NCBI GenBank assembly: GCA_018053665.1
Contig: JAGPKZ010000006.1
Span: forward strand, 1 to 56,195
Source of the DNA: Prevotella sp.
GTDB lineage: Bacteria > Bacteroidota > Bacteroidia > Bacteroidales > Bacteroidaceae
Length of the DNA: 56,195 nt
Direction of reading: 5' to 3'
Shown: positions 36,314 through 44,854 of the stretch, in pieces
Position numbering within the stretch: position 1 is the first letter of the stretch
How the letters are laid out: the number at the start of each line of letters is the position of its first letter
Notes under the pieces: generated by a model
Seen by the model: only the letters and a program-made list of their open reading frames with translations
Databases searched by the model: none
What the model was told of the DNA's origin: nothing
Made by a program: the position numbers and the translations under genes

Positions 36314-37858
36314 TTATTCCCATTCTATTGTTGAAGGTGGTTTTGAAGAGATGTCATAGCATACTCTGTTAACACCCTTCACCTTATTAATGATCTCGTT
36401 TGACACTTTAGCCATGAAATCATAAGGAAGATGTGCCCAGTCTGCTGTCATTGCATCCATACTGGTAACTGCACGCAATGCAACAGGATGCTCGTATGTT
36501 CGTTCATCACCCATAACTCCTACACTGCGTATAGTAGAGAGAAGAACTGTTCCTGCCTGCCAAACCTTGTTATACAAAGAGTCTCCATCTTCGCATACAT
36601 AGTTATGCATTTCATCAATATAGATATCATCAGCATCCTGAAGAATACGCACTTTCTCGCGAGTGATATCACCGAGGATACGCACAGCAAGTCCTGGTCC
36701 AGGGAAAGGATGACGATTGATTAAGCGTTCAGGCATCTGCAACTGGCGACCTACTCTACGTACTTCATCCTTAAACAGCCATTGCAAAGGCTCACAAAGT
36801 TGAAGTTTCATCTCTTTAGGAAGTCCACCAACATTATGATGACTCTTAATTACCATACCAGTAATACTGAGACTTTCTATACGGTCTGGATATATTGTAC
36901 CCTGTGCCAACCATTTAGCGTCAACAATCTTCTTTGCTTCAGCATTGAACACCTCAACAAAGTCACGTCCTATAATCTTGCGCTTTGTTTCTGGATCAGA
37001 AACTCCTTCAAGATCCTTAAAGAATTTCTCACTTGCGTCAACACCGATTACGTTCAAACCGAGTCCACTATATGCCTCCATAACCTTGGGAAACTCGTTT
37101 TTGCGAAGCATACCATGATCAACGAATATACAAGTAAGGTTCTTACCTATAGCCTTATTGAGCAATGTAGCGCAAACAGAAGAGTCTACACCTCCTGAAA
37201 GACCAAGGATAACACGATCGTTGCCCAATTGCGTCTTCAGTTCCTCAACAGTACTCTCGACAAATGAAGCCGGACTCCATTCCTGCTTGCTCTTACAGAT
37301 GTCGACAACAAAGTTTTTCAGCAACTGTGTGCCCTGAGTAGAATGGAACACTTCTGGATGAAACTGTACACACCATACTCGTTTCTCTTCATTAGCGAAA
37401 GCTGCATATTTCACATCGGCAGTAGAACCTGTGATATGAAAGCCTTCCGGAATAGCGGTGATTGTGTCACCATGACTCATCCAAACTTGCGAACCTTTCT
37501 TGAAATCTTTGAAAATAGGAGTATTCAAGTCTATTGTCTCAAGATTTGCACGTCCGTACTCACGGGTACCTGTCTGCTCCACCTTTCCACCATTGGCGAA
37601 TGATATGAACTGAGCGCCATAGCATATACCCAAAACAGGATACTTGCCTATAAATTGGCTCAAATTAACCTTAAACGCCTCCTTATCATGAACTGAATAA
37701 GGACTTCCGCTAAGAATTACACCAATTATGCTTGGATCATCTTTAGGGAATTTGTTGTAAGGTAAGATTTCGCAGAAGGTGTCCAATTCACGTACACGGC
37801 GACCAATAAGTTGTGTTGTCTGTGAACCGAAGTCAAGAATAATAATCTTCTGTTGCAT
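36314..37858 (-). CDS. guaA: GMP synthase (glutamine-hydrolysing)
   Basis: The 514-residue enzyme has an N-terminal class I glutamine amidotransferase domain (nucleophile Cys in LGICYGAQ near 78; [12 protein letters not shown] near 161-172) and a C-terminal ATP-pyrophosphatase (PP-loop [10 protein letters not shown] near 215-224; [15 protein letters not shown] segment [14 protein letters not shown] near 379). It makes GMP from XMP. It ends with the conserved PPSTIEWE. It starts 30 bp after the MurU-like gene and is probably cotranscribed with it. Confidence 0.97.
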   Translation of the reverse strand: MQQKIIILDFGSQTTQLIGRRVRELDTFCEILPYNKFPKDDPSIIGVILSGSPYSVHDKEAFKVNLSQFIGKYPVLGICYGAQFISFANGGKVEQTGTREYGRANLETIDLNTPIFKDFKKGSQVWMSHGDTITAIPEGFHITGSTADVKYAAFANEEKRVWCVQFHPEVFHSTQGTQLLKNFVVDICKSKQEWSPASFVESTVEELKTQLGNDRVILGLSGGVDSSVCATLLNKAIGKNLTCIFVDHGMLRKNEFPKVMEAYSGLGLNVIGVDASEKFFKDLEGVSDPETKRKIIGRDFVEVFNAEAKKIVDAKWLAQGTIYPDRIESLSITGMVIKSHHNVGGLPKEMKLQLCEPLQWLFKDEVRRVGRQLQMPERLINRHPFPGPGLAVRILGDITREKVRILQDADDIYIDEMHNYVCEDGDSLYNKVWQAGTVLLSTIRSVGVMGDERTYEHPVALRAVTSMDAMTADWAHLPYDFMAKVSNEIINKVKGVNRVCYDISSKPPSTIEWE

Positions 37859-37888
37859 ATTAATTGTTTGATTAAATATATAGTTTCT

Positions 37889-38683
37889 TTATTGATTCAA
37901 TCCCGAAAGGAAAGTTTCCGCATTATCAATAGTATCAAGTTTTCCGACATCCATCAGTTTCAAGTCGTCTTTCACATATCCCTTAATAGCTATCTTATCA
38001 CAGTTTTGCAAATAAAAATCCATTATAGGGAACTTATCTGGATAATCAGACATCAACGGAAACAGTTGCGGAGAGAAAGAATGTATGCCCGAAAAAGCAT
38101 ACATATTATAGTTTTTACGAAGTTCATCTACAGTAGAAGATTTAACTTCAGCATAAGGACTCTTAATCTCACCAGTTTCGATATTAACCCAACCGACAAG
38201 TAGCATGTCATCATTAAACATCAGATATCTCTTTGTCTCTCTCCAGCTAACAAGCAATACTGCCCCAGCCTGACGATGTGGAACTCCACAAGACTTACAC
38301 ATAACACGGCGGTCTACATTATAGAACTTTTTTAAGTCCACATTGCTTAATATATCCACATTATGTATGAGTATCTGATCATTTGGATTAAACAAAGGAA
38401 TTGCTTTCTTTACACCACCACCAGTTTCAAGCAATCCACCAGTTTCATCACTAATTTTAATGTCAAGTCCGAAATTGTTGTTTTCCTTTAGATAATCTAT
38501 TATCTGACCTGCGAAATGATGTACATTAATAATTATATTATTGAATCCGGCATCTTTCAATCGAAAGATTACGCGTTTGAGCAGCGGCTCTCCTCCAACT
38601 CTTACCAACGCCTTTGGCATACTATCAGTAAGAGGTTTTAGGCGAGTACCCAATCCTGCTGCGAAAATCATTGCTTGCATCAT
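37889..38683 (-). CDS. Nucleotidyltransferase, MurU-like (MurNAc-1-P uridylyltransferase candidate)
   Basis: The 264-residue protein starts with the sugar-nucleotidyltransferase signature MIFAAGLGTRLKPLTDSMPKALVRVGG (about 4-31). IHNVDILSNVDL near 110-121 holds the metal-binding Asp, and a short C-terminal region ends the protein. The length matches MurU-type enzymes. The amgK-like gene upstream on the same strand supports a role in cell-wall recycling (MurNAc-1-P to UDP-MurNAc). Longer in-frame starts lie upstream of the -7 box at 38702, so I choose the ATG at 38683 (38680 is also possible). Confidence 0.85.
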   Translation of the reverse strand: MMQAMIFAAGLGTRLKPLTDSMPKALVRVGGEPLLKRVIFRLKDAGFNNIIINVHHFAGQIIDYLKENNNFGLDIKISDETGGLLETGGGVKKAIPLFNPNDQILIHNVDILSNVDLKKFYNVDRRVMCKSCGVPHRQAGAVLLVSWRETKRYLMFNDDMLLVGWVNIETGEIKSPYAEVKSSTVDELRKNYNMYAFSGIHSFSPQLFPLMSDYPDKFPIMDFYLQNCDKIAIKGYVKDDLKLMDVGKLDTIDNAETFLSGLNQ

Positions 38684-38701
38684 TTCCTTTTTTAATGCGT
38701 G

Positions 38702-38732
38702 CAAATATAACCATTTTTCATGAGATGACAAA
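38702..38732 (-). promoter_or_regulatory. Promoter of the murU-like gene and guaA
   Basis: On the minus strand TTTG (plus 38729-38732), exactly 19 bp, then TATATTTG (plus 38702-38709), about 18 bp before the ATG. The gene therefore has its own promoter despite the amgK-like gene upstream. Confidence 0.75.
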
Positions 38733-38801
38733 ATTTATTGTAGAGTAATTGATTTTATACACATTAGCGGAATTGGAACAGACAACCAGAAAAAGTTTTT
38801 T

Positions 38802-38892
38802 AATGTCACTAATGTCACAATGTCACTAACCCTTTATTTATAAGGGCTGAGCGAGTGACATTAAGTGACATTATCGGTGTAAAAGTGACATT
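38802..38892. repeat. Symmetric array of six 9-bp repeats around a hairpin
   Basis: Three copies of AATGTCACT (or one mismatch) lie at 38802, 38811 and 38819. A hairpin follows (CCCTT/AAGGG, 38830-38846), then three inverted copies AGTGACATT at 38854, 38864 and 38884. No ORF uses the region. This is the left part of the 658-bp noncoding gap 38732-39389. Confidence 0.9.
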
Positions 38893-39013
38893 ATACCCTA
38901 AAGTGCACCTGTTTTTGGCGTTTTTTTCGCAATTATGCATATATATATATATTGAAACTGAGTGCACAAACTATTACCTAAATTAACGAAGACCCCTAGT
39001 GTTTTAAAAAAGC

Positions 39014-39112
39014 AGCTACGCAGCTACGTCGTTGCCTTACATTATTAGTAGTCAATGTTTTACGATAATTAAATTGAGAATTTTAGCTACGCTGAACTAC
39101 GTTTTAGCTACG
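39014..39112. repeat. AGCTACG short repeats
   Basis: Exact AGCTACG occurs at 39014, 39022, 39085 and 39106, with a one-mismatch copy AACTACG at 39095. AGTGCAC pairs also occur nearby (38902 and 38961). Confidence 0.8.
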
Positions 39113-39118
39113 TATTTA

Positions 39119-39209
39119 TTTGCGTTTTACGAAGCAATGCAGTGCAAAGCATCGTATATCGCAGTGCAATACATCGCAAATCGCACCCTAATGCTTCGTA
39201 AAACGCAAA
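39119..39209. repeat. 18-bp perfect inverted repeat with 55-bp loop
   Basis: TTTGCGTTTTACGAAGCA (39119-39136) and its exact reverse complement (39192-39209) could form a long hairpin or cruciform. The loop holds two near-identical 16-bp direct copies starting GCAGTGCAA. Confidence 0.9.
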
Positions 39210-39233
39210 AGTACAGTCTACAGTCTATAAACG

Positions 39234-39277
39234 ATAATCAGTATACCTGCCATATAATGCACGGGTATACTGATTAT
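39234..39277. repeat. 14-bp inverted repeat (possible terminator of the amgK operon)
   Basis: ATAATCAGTATACC (39234-39247) and GGTATACTGATTAT (39264-39277) are perfect complements with a 16-nt loop. A second small hairpin, CAAGAG/CTCTTG, lies at 39293-39310. They lie downstream of the amgK-like stop codon on the minus strand and may end that transcript. Confidence 0.75.
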
Positions 39278-39389
39278 TATCATTTACGCATACAAGAGCG
39301 TTCACTCTTGGAGAATAATTAAGCTTATGGTTCAGAGAACACTAAACTACTTCATTTTAATATCATGAATATACGAAACCGCTTTCTTA

Positions 39390-40931
39390 TTACTTTTTAA
39401 GTAATATCTGCTGTATATTCTGCTCACGGTGATTTACATGTACTTCTATACCGAATTTTTCATGAATATGCTCTGCCAAATGTTGCGCACTATACACAGA
39501 CCTATGCTGACCACCTGTACATCCAAAAGAGAACATCAAATTAGTGAATCCACGCTGAATATATCTCATGACATGATGATCGGCTAGTTTATATACATCT
39601 TCAAGGAAAGTCAATATTTCGCCATCATCTTCAAGGAATCTAATAACAGGTTCGTCAAGTCCAGTAAGTTTTTTATATGGTTCATAACGACCAGGGTTGT
39701 GTGTACTACGGCAATCGAACACATATCCTCCACCATTTCCTGTTGGATCTTCAGGGATTCCCTTTCTAAATGAGAAACTGTTCACCCTTACAACTAAAGG
39801 TCCTTTATCGTCATAACTTGAATATGTTGCAGGACCGTCCTGCGAATGTGCCACATAAACATTGCTATCCGTTATCTTATATCCGTCAGCTCTGTTGTGT
39901 GCAGGCTCTTCAACATGCGAGAATTGTGGCATTTCTGTAAGCTTCTTCAACATATCCATCATATACGGATAAGGAAATATATCAGGATTCAGCTTCAGAA
40001 GTTCTCGAAGATTATCCATTGCTGGCGGTATCGAATTTAAGAAATGCTTTTTACGCTCAAAATATCCTCTGAAACCATACGCACCCAATACCTGAAGAGT
40101 ACGAAACAAAACAAACAAGCTCAGTCTTTCAACAAAATGGCGTTCGGAAGGAACTTCTATATAATTCTTCAATGAATTATAATATTCATATACCAGTTTA
40201 CGACGAAGTTTGAATGAATACTTTGCTGATGCCTGCCACAAGAAAGAAGCTACATCATAATAATAAGGTCCCCTGCGTCCACCTTGGAAGTCAATAAAGT
40301 ATGGATTATCATTTTCATCTAACATTATGTTGCGTGCCTGAAAATCACGATAAAGGAAACTATCACAATTTTCTGAAGTCAAATCTTTGGCAAACATTCT
40401 AAAATTAGCTTCAAGTTTCAGTTCATGGAAGTCCAGTCCTGTAGCTTTAAGAAAACAATACTTGAAATAATTTAAATCAAATAGCACACCATCTTTGTCA
40501 AATTCAGGTTGAGGATAGCAAATTGTCCAATCCATTTCGCGTGCGCCTTCAATTTGAATCTTAGGCAATTCCCTTATGGTCTTAATCAACAGTTGCTGTT
40601 CCTTCTGATTGTATCTCCCGTCAGCTTCCCTTCCGCCTTTTATAGCGTCAAACAAAGATGAATGTCCTAAGTCAGTCTGCAAATAACGCAACTCGTCATC
40701 GCTAACAGCCAAGACTTTTGGTACAGGGAGTTTTCTCATTGAAAAATGATTATCCATATATACGAAAGCATGGTTCTCATCTCTGCTGGTACCTATAACA
40801 CCAATGATAGTTCCACCATTCTTATCCACAAAACGATAATATTGTCTGTTGCTTCCAGCTCCAGGAAGTTTCTCTATATTTACAGGTTCTTCTCCTTTAT
40901 AATCAACATATAATTTAGTTAACTTTTGCAT
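39390..40931 (-). CDS. AmgK-like amino-sugar kinase fused to RapZ C-terminal domain
   Basis: The 513-residue two-domain protein has an aminoglycoside-phosphotransferase-type kinase (about 1-335) with catalytic YRDFQARN near 194 and Mg-binding FIDFQGGRRGPYYYDVASFLW near 211-231. This is the pattern of AmgK, which phosphorylates MurNAc/GlcNAc at C1. Residues from about 375 to 513 match the C-terminal half of RapZ (VVRVNSFSFRKGIPEDPTG, FDCRSTHNPG, GCTGGQHRSV near 470). RapZ lacks its P-loop domain here and binds glucosamine-6-phosphate in E. coli. Role inferred: peptidoglycan sugar recycling with a built-in sensor or partner domain. Confidence 0.88.
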   Translation of the reverse strand: MQKLTKLYVDYKGEEPVNIEKLPGAGSNRQYYRFVDKNGGTIIGVIGTSRDENHAFVYMDNHFSMRKLPVPKVLAVSDDELRYLQTDLGHSSLFDAIKGGREADGRYNQKEQQLLIKTIRELPKIQIEGAREMDWTICYPQPEFDKDGVLFDLNYFKYCFLKATGLDFHELKLEANFRMFAKDLTSENCDSFLYRDFQARNIMLDENDNPYFIDFQGGRRGPYYYDVASFLWQASAKYSFKLRRKLVYEYYNSLKNYIEVPSERHFVERLSLFVLFRTLQVLGAYGFRGYFERKKHFLNSIPPAMDNLRELLKLNPDIFPYPYMMDMLKKLTEMPQFSHVEEPAHNRADGYKITDSNVYVAHSQDGPATYSSYDDKGPLVVRVNSFSFRKGIPEDPTGNGGGYVFDCRSTHNPGRYEPYKKLTGLDEPVIRFLEDDGEILTFLEDVYKLADHHVMRYIQRGFTNLMFSFGCTGGQHRSVYSAQHLAEHIHEKFGIEVHVNHREQNIQQILLKK

Positions 40932-40970
40932 GAGTGATATTTTGTTTATTAATCTACAAATACTAGAACA

Positions 40971-41144
40971 TCATTCTTTATCTTTGTTCTTGCGTTTTTC
41001 TTCCCACTGTCCTAGCAAATTGTCTATCAGCAATAAGACCATAAATACACCTAGGGACATAAAGAATGACCCTGTTAATATTATGAGCAGCAAAGCAACA
41101 AGTGCCATAACAGCCCATCGTTTCCAATTGATATTCATTTTCAT
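40971..41144 (-). CDS. Small membrane protein, 57 residues
   Basis: From the ATG at 41144 the product has a basic start (NINWKRW), two closely spaced hydrophobic stretches (about 9-24 and 26-41), and a highly charged tail (QWEEKRKNKDKE). The -7 box TATCTTTG (41149-41156) ends 4 nt before this ATG, so the mRNA is leaderless or starts at the ATG at 41138. It is the first gene of an operon with the AmgK-RapZ gene (39-bp gap). The family is unknown to me. Confidence 0.65.
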   Translation of the reverse strand: MKMNINWKRWAVMALVALLLIILTGSFFMSLGVFMVLLLIDNLLGQWEEKRKNKDKE

Positions 41145-41148
41145 TCTG

Positions 41149-41156
41149 CAAAGATA
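41149..41156 (-). promoter_or_regulatory. -7 box of the small-membrane-protein/amgK operon
   Basis: The minus strand reads TATCTTTG. It follows directly after the T run of the hairpin at 41165-41191. Confidence 0.5.
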
Positions 41157-41162
41157 CAAAAA

Positions 41163-41283
41163 AAAATCGGATGTCATCACGACAACCGATTTTCAAAAAC
41201 AAACTACTTAAAAACTAATCTACTAAAACAAATCAAAAAAATATCTTTTTCGGATTCAATCCGATACTTTCTTATCTTAACTA
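41163..41283 (-). ncRNA. Candidate small RNA downstream of groEL
   Basis: A consensus minus-strand promoter (TTTG 41314-41317, 19 bp, TATCTTTG 41287-41294) is followed by about 120 nt with no ORF. A small hairpin (TCGGATTGAATCCGA) lies near the 5' end. The segment ends in a hairpin (arms AATCGGTTGTC and GACATCCGATT, 41165-41191) followed by nine T residues. It could instead be an attenuated leader of the next operon. The 5' and 3' ends are predictions. Confidence 0.45.
41165..41191 (-). terminator. Terminator of the candidate sRNA
   Basis: 11-bp stem with one T-T mismatch, a 5-nt loop, and a run of nine T residues on the minus strand. Confidence 0.7.
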
Positions 41284-41286
41284 TTG

Positions 41287-41317
41287 CAAAGATATATTTT
41301 TTTTCAATACGTTCAAA
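41287..41317 (-). promoter_or_regulatory. Consensus promoter without a coding gene
   Basis: The minus strand reads TTTG, 19 bp, TATCTTTG, 45 bp past the groEL terminator. It drives the candidate sRNA, or a longer leader of the small-membrane-protein operon. Confidence 0.65.
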
Positions 41318-41360
41318 AGATTTTCTGCTTTTTTTTATAATTATTAGCATATAAATATAA

Positions 41361-41394
41361 AAAAGGGGCTTAATCTTACGATTAGCCCCTTTTA
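41361..41394 (-). terminator. Terminator of groES-groEL
   Basis: GGGGCTTAATC and GATTAGCCCC (41366-41390) pair with one bulge and a 4-nt loop, flanked by A and T runs. Confidence 0.85.
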
Positions 41395-41420
41395 ATGTTA
41401 TATTCAGTTTACAAACGTGA

Positions 41421-43061
<1,641 letters not shown>

Positions 43062-43079
43062 TTAAAATTACACATTAAA

Positions 43080-43352
43080 TTATTCTGCAAGAACTGCAAG
43101 GATATCACTCTGACGCATAATAAGATACTTTTCGCCCTGATATTCCAATTCTGTTCCGGCATATTTTCCATAAAGAACGGCGTCATTCTCTTTAAGAATC
43201 ATTGGTTCGTCCTTTGTACCATGACCTACAGCTACGACTTTTCCACGCTGTGGCTTTTCTTTTGCAGTATCAGGAATGATGATTCCACCTACTTTTTCTT
43301 CAGCTGGTGCAGGAAGTACCAGCACTCTGTCTGATAATGGTTTAATGTTCAT
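43080..43352 (-). CDS. groES: Co-chaperonin GroES (Hsp10)
   Basis: The 90-residue protein has the N-terminal [13 protein letters not shown], the mobile loop [26 protein letters not shown] at about 18-43, and [23 protein letters not shown] at the end. It caps GroEL. There is no CIRCE element upstream. Instead a cluster of TGCCAA/TTGGCA dyads lies between it and the divergent ThrE-type gene, and only a weak -7-like TAACTTTA (43374-43381) is seen. Confidence 0.97.
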   Translation of the reverse strand: MNIKPLSDRVLVLPAPAEEKVGGIIIPDTAKEKPQRGKVVAVGHGTKDEPMILKENDAVLYGKYAGTELEYQGEKYLIMRQSDILAVLAE

Positions 43353-43400
43353 AATTCTTATATTTTTAATTTATAAAGTTAAATGTTTATATGTCATATT

Positions 43401-43468
43401 ATATGCTAAAAATGTGCCAATTAGCATATATGCCAAAATTGGCAGTAAATTATATGCCATATTTGGCA
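43401..43468. promoter_or_regulatory. Cluster of TGCCAA/TTGGCA dyads between groES and the ThrE-type gene
   Basis: Two 14-bp dyads, TGCCAA-AA-TTGGCA (43431-43444) and TGCCAT-AT-TTGGCA (43455-43468), have centres 24 bp apart. A related TGCCAATTAGCA (43415-43426) and an ATATGCTA/TAGCATAT pair (43401-43408, 43422-43429) lie beside them. The right-hand dyad overlaps the expected -33 region of the plus-strand promoter (TAATTTTG, 43478-43485), so a repressor is plausible. The regulator is unknown. Confidence 0.55.
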
Positions 43469-43477
43469 GAATTTTAC

Positions 43478-43485
43478 TAATTTTG
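43478..43485 (+). promoter_or_regulatory. -7 box of the ThrE-type gene
   Basis: TAATTTTG lies 37 bp before the ATG at 43523. No standard -33 element is seen; the dyad cluster occupies that region. Confidence 0.45.
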
Positions 43486-43522
43486 CACCCGAATAGAATA
43501 TATAACTAGGTATTAAACTTTC

Positions 43523-44854
43523 ATGAGCAATTTTTCACAACCGAGCGATCATACTGAAATCAGTAATGAAGCTCACAAATGTATAAAAGAAATAACAATA
43601 TTTCTTGCAGAATACGCATCCACTCTGGAAGCTGTAGGAGTTCAGACATCCCGTATCCAAGCTAACACTATACGTATAGCTAAGTCTTTTGGATATTGGT
43701 GCAACATTATGATGTTCCCAAAAACCATAAGCATAACCCTTCATGATGAAGGGCGTGAGCACTCATACACTTATGTGAAGAAGACTCCGTCTATGGGATT
43801 GAACTTCAAAATCAACATGAAGCTATCACATTTATCATGGGAAGCGTTCGACAAAAAACTATCACTTTCTGAATTATGGAAAAAATTCAACAATGTGATT
43901 AGCGAACCTCGTGAAAGTCCATGGACAGTATTAATACTTGTTTCATTTGCTAACGCATGTTTCTGTAGACTTTTCGATGGAAATTACACTTCTATGGCTA
44001 TCGTCTGGATTGCTACATTTGTAGGATTCTACATCAGACAACAGCTCACCAAACGAAAATGGAATGTTCTCGCAATATTCACCATTTGTTCATTCATAAG
44101 TACTTTGATTGGAGCAACTGACATTCTGTTTATTCATGGAGGTACTGAAGACATATCTATAGGTACGTCTATGCTATACCTTGTTCCGGGAGTTCCTCTT
44201 ATCAATGGAGTCATGGACATCATTGATCACAATGCACTCAACGGAATAGCAAGAATCACCAATGCCTTACTTCTTATTATATGTATTGCATTGGGACTTT
44301 CAATAACGGTAATGGTTTTGGGTATTGATGTAAGTATAGTTACGAAGGTAGTACGTCCAAATATACTTTTGGCATCTCTTGCTGATGGTTTATATGCCGC
44401 CGTTGCTGGTTTAGGATTTGCCGTAATATCAAATCCACCGCGCAAAGCCCTTGCCTATTCAGCATTCTTAGCATGTGTAGGTCATGGCATAAGATACTTC
44501 CTTATGCACTATCCATCATTAATGTTAGACCAAGTTTCAGCCTCTACCATAGCTGGATTTACAATCGGACTGTTAGCAATTCCTTTCGCTATGCATCTCC
44601 ACTACCCTGCTGAAGGTTTTGCCTTCCCGGCACTTCTTCCTATGGTTCCTGGAATGTTTGCATATAAATCAATCATAAACACTATCAACATAGTAAGACA
44701 AACTACAGAATTCACAATCAAAAATGTAGGTGATTTCTTCCATAACTCTACGCTCACTATATTGGTAATGTTTGGAATGGTTGCGGGATGCGTTATTCCT
44801 ATTTTTATTTTCCGCAGACAGTCTTTCTCTGTGACTCGCAAGAGAGGGAGTTAA
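43523..44854 (+). CDS. Threonine/serine exporter ThrE family protein
   Basis: The 443-residue protein has an N-terminal cytoplasmic ThrE domain (about 15-125, with a hydrolase-like pattern) and about ten transmembrane helices in two blocks (about 135-270 and 280-435). This is the fused DUF1212/DUF3815 arrangement. Motifs include PGVPLINGVMDIIDHN near 214-229 and LPMVPGMFAYKSI near 372-384. It probably exports small amino acids or dicarboxylates; the substrate is not shown by sequence. Its 3' end overlaps the converging esterase gene by 50 bp. Confidence 0.87.
   Translation: MSNFSQPSDHTEISNEAHKCIKEITIFLAEYASTLEAVGVQTSRIQANTIRIAKSFGYWCNIMMFPKTISITLHDEGREHSYTYVKKTPSMGLNFKINMKLSHLSWEAFDKKLSLSELWKKFNNVISEPRESPWTVLILVSFANACFCRLFDGNYTSMAIVWIATFVGFYIRQQLTKRKWNVLAIFTICSFISTLIGATDILFIHGGTEDISIGTSMLYLVPGVPLINGVMDIIDHNALNGIARITNALLLIICIALGLSITVMVLGIDVSIVTKVVRPNILLASLADGLYAAVAGLGFAVISNPPRKALAYSAFLACVGHGIRYFLMHYPSLMLDQVSASTIAGFTIGLLAIPFAMHLHYPAEGFAFPALLPMVPGMFAYKSIINTINIVRQTTEFTIKNVGDFFHNSTLTILVMFGMVAGCVIPIFIFRRQSFSVTRKRGS

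Noticed and set aside
39032..39322. Plus-strand ORF of 96 residues in the repeat-rich gap
   Set aside because: It runs through the AGCTACG repeats and both long hairpins, has no promoter close by and shows no domain pattern. It is an accidental open frame.
38732..39389. CRISPR array
   Set aside because: The repeats are only 7-9 bp (or single 16-18 bp pairs) with irregular spacing. No cas genes are in the window.
43353..43522. CIRCE/HrcA site upstream of groES
   Set aside because: No TTAGCACTC-N9-GAGTGCTAA is present. The dyads found have another sequence and spacing.
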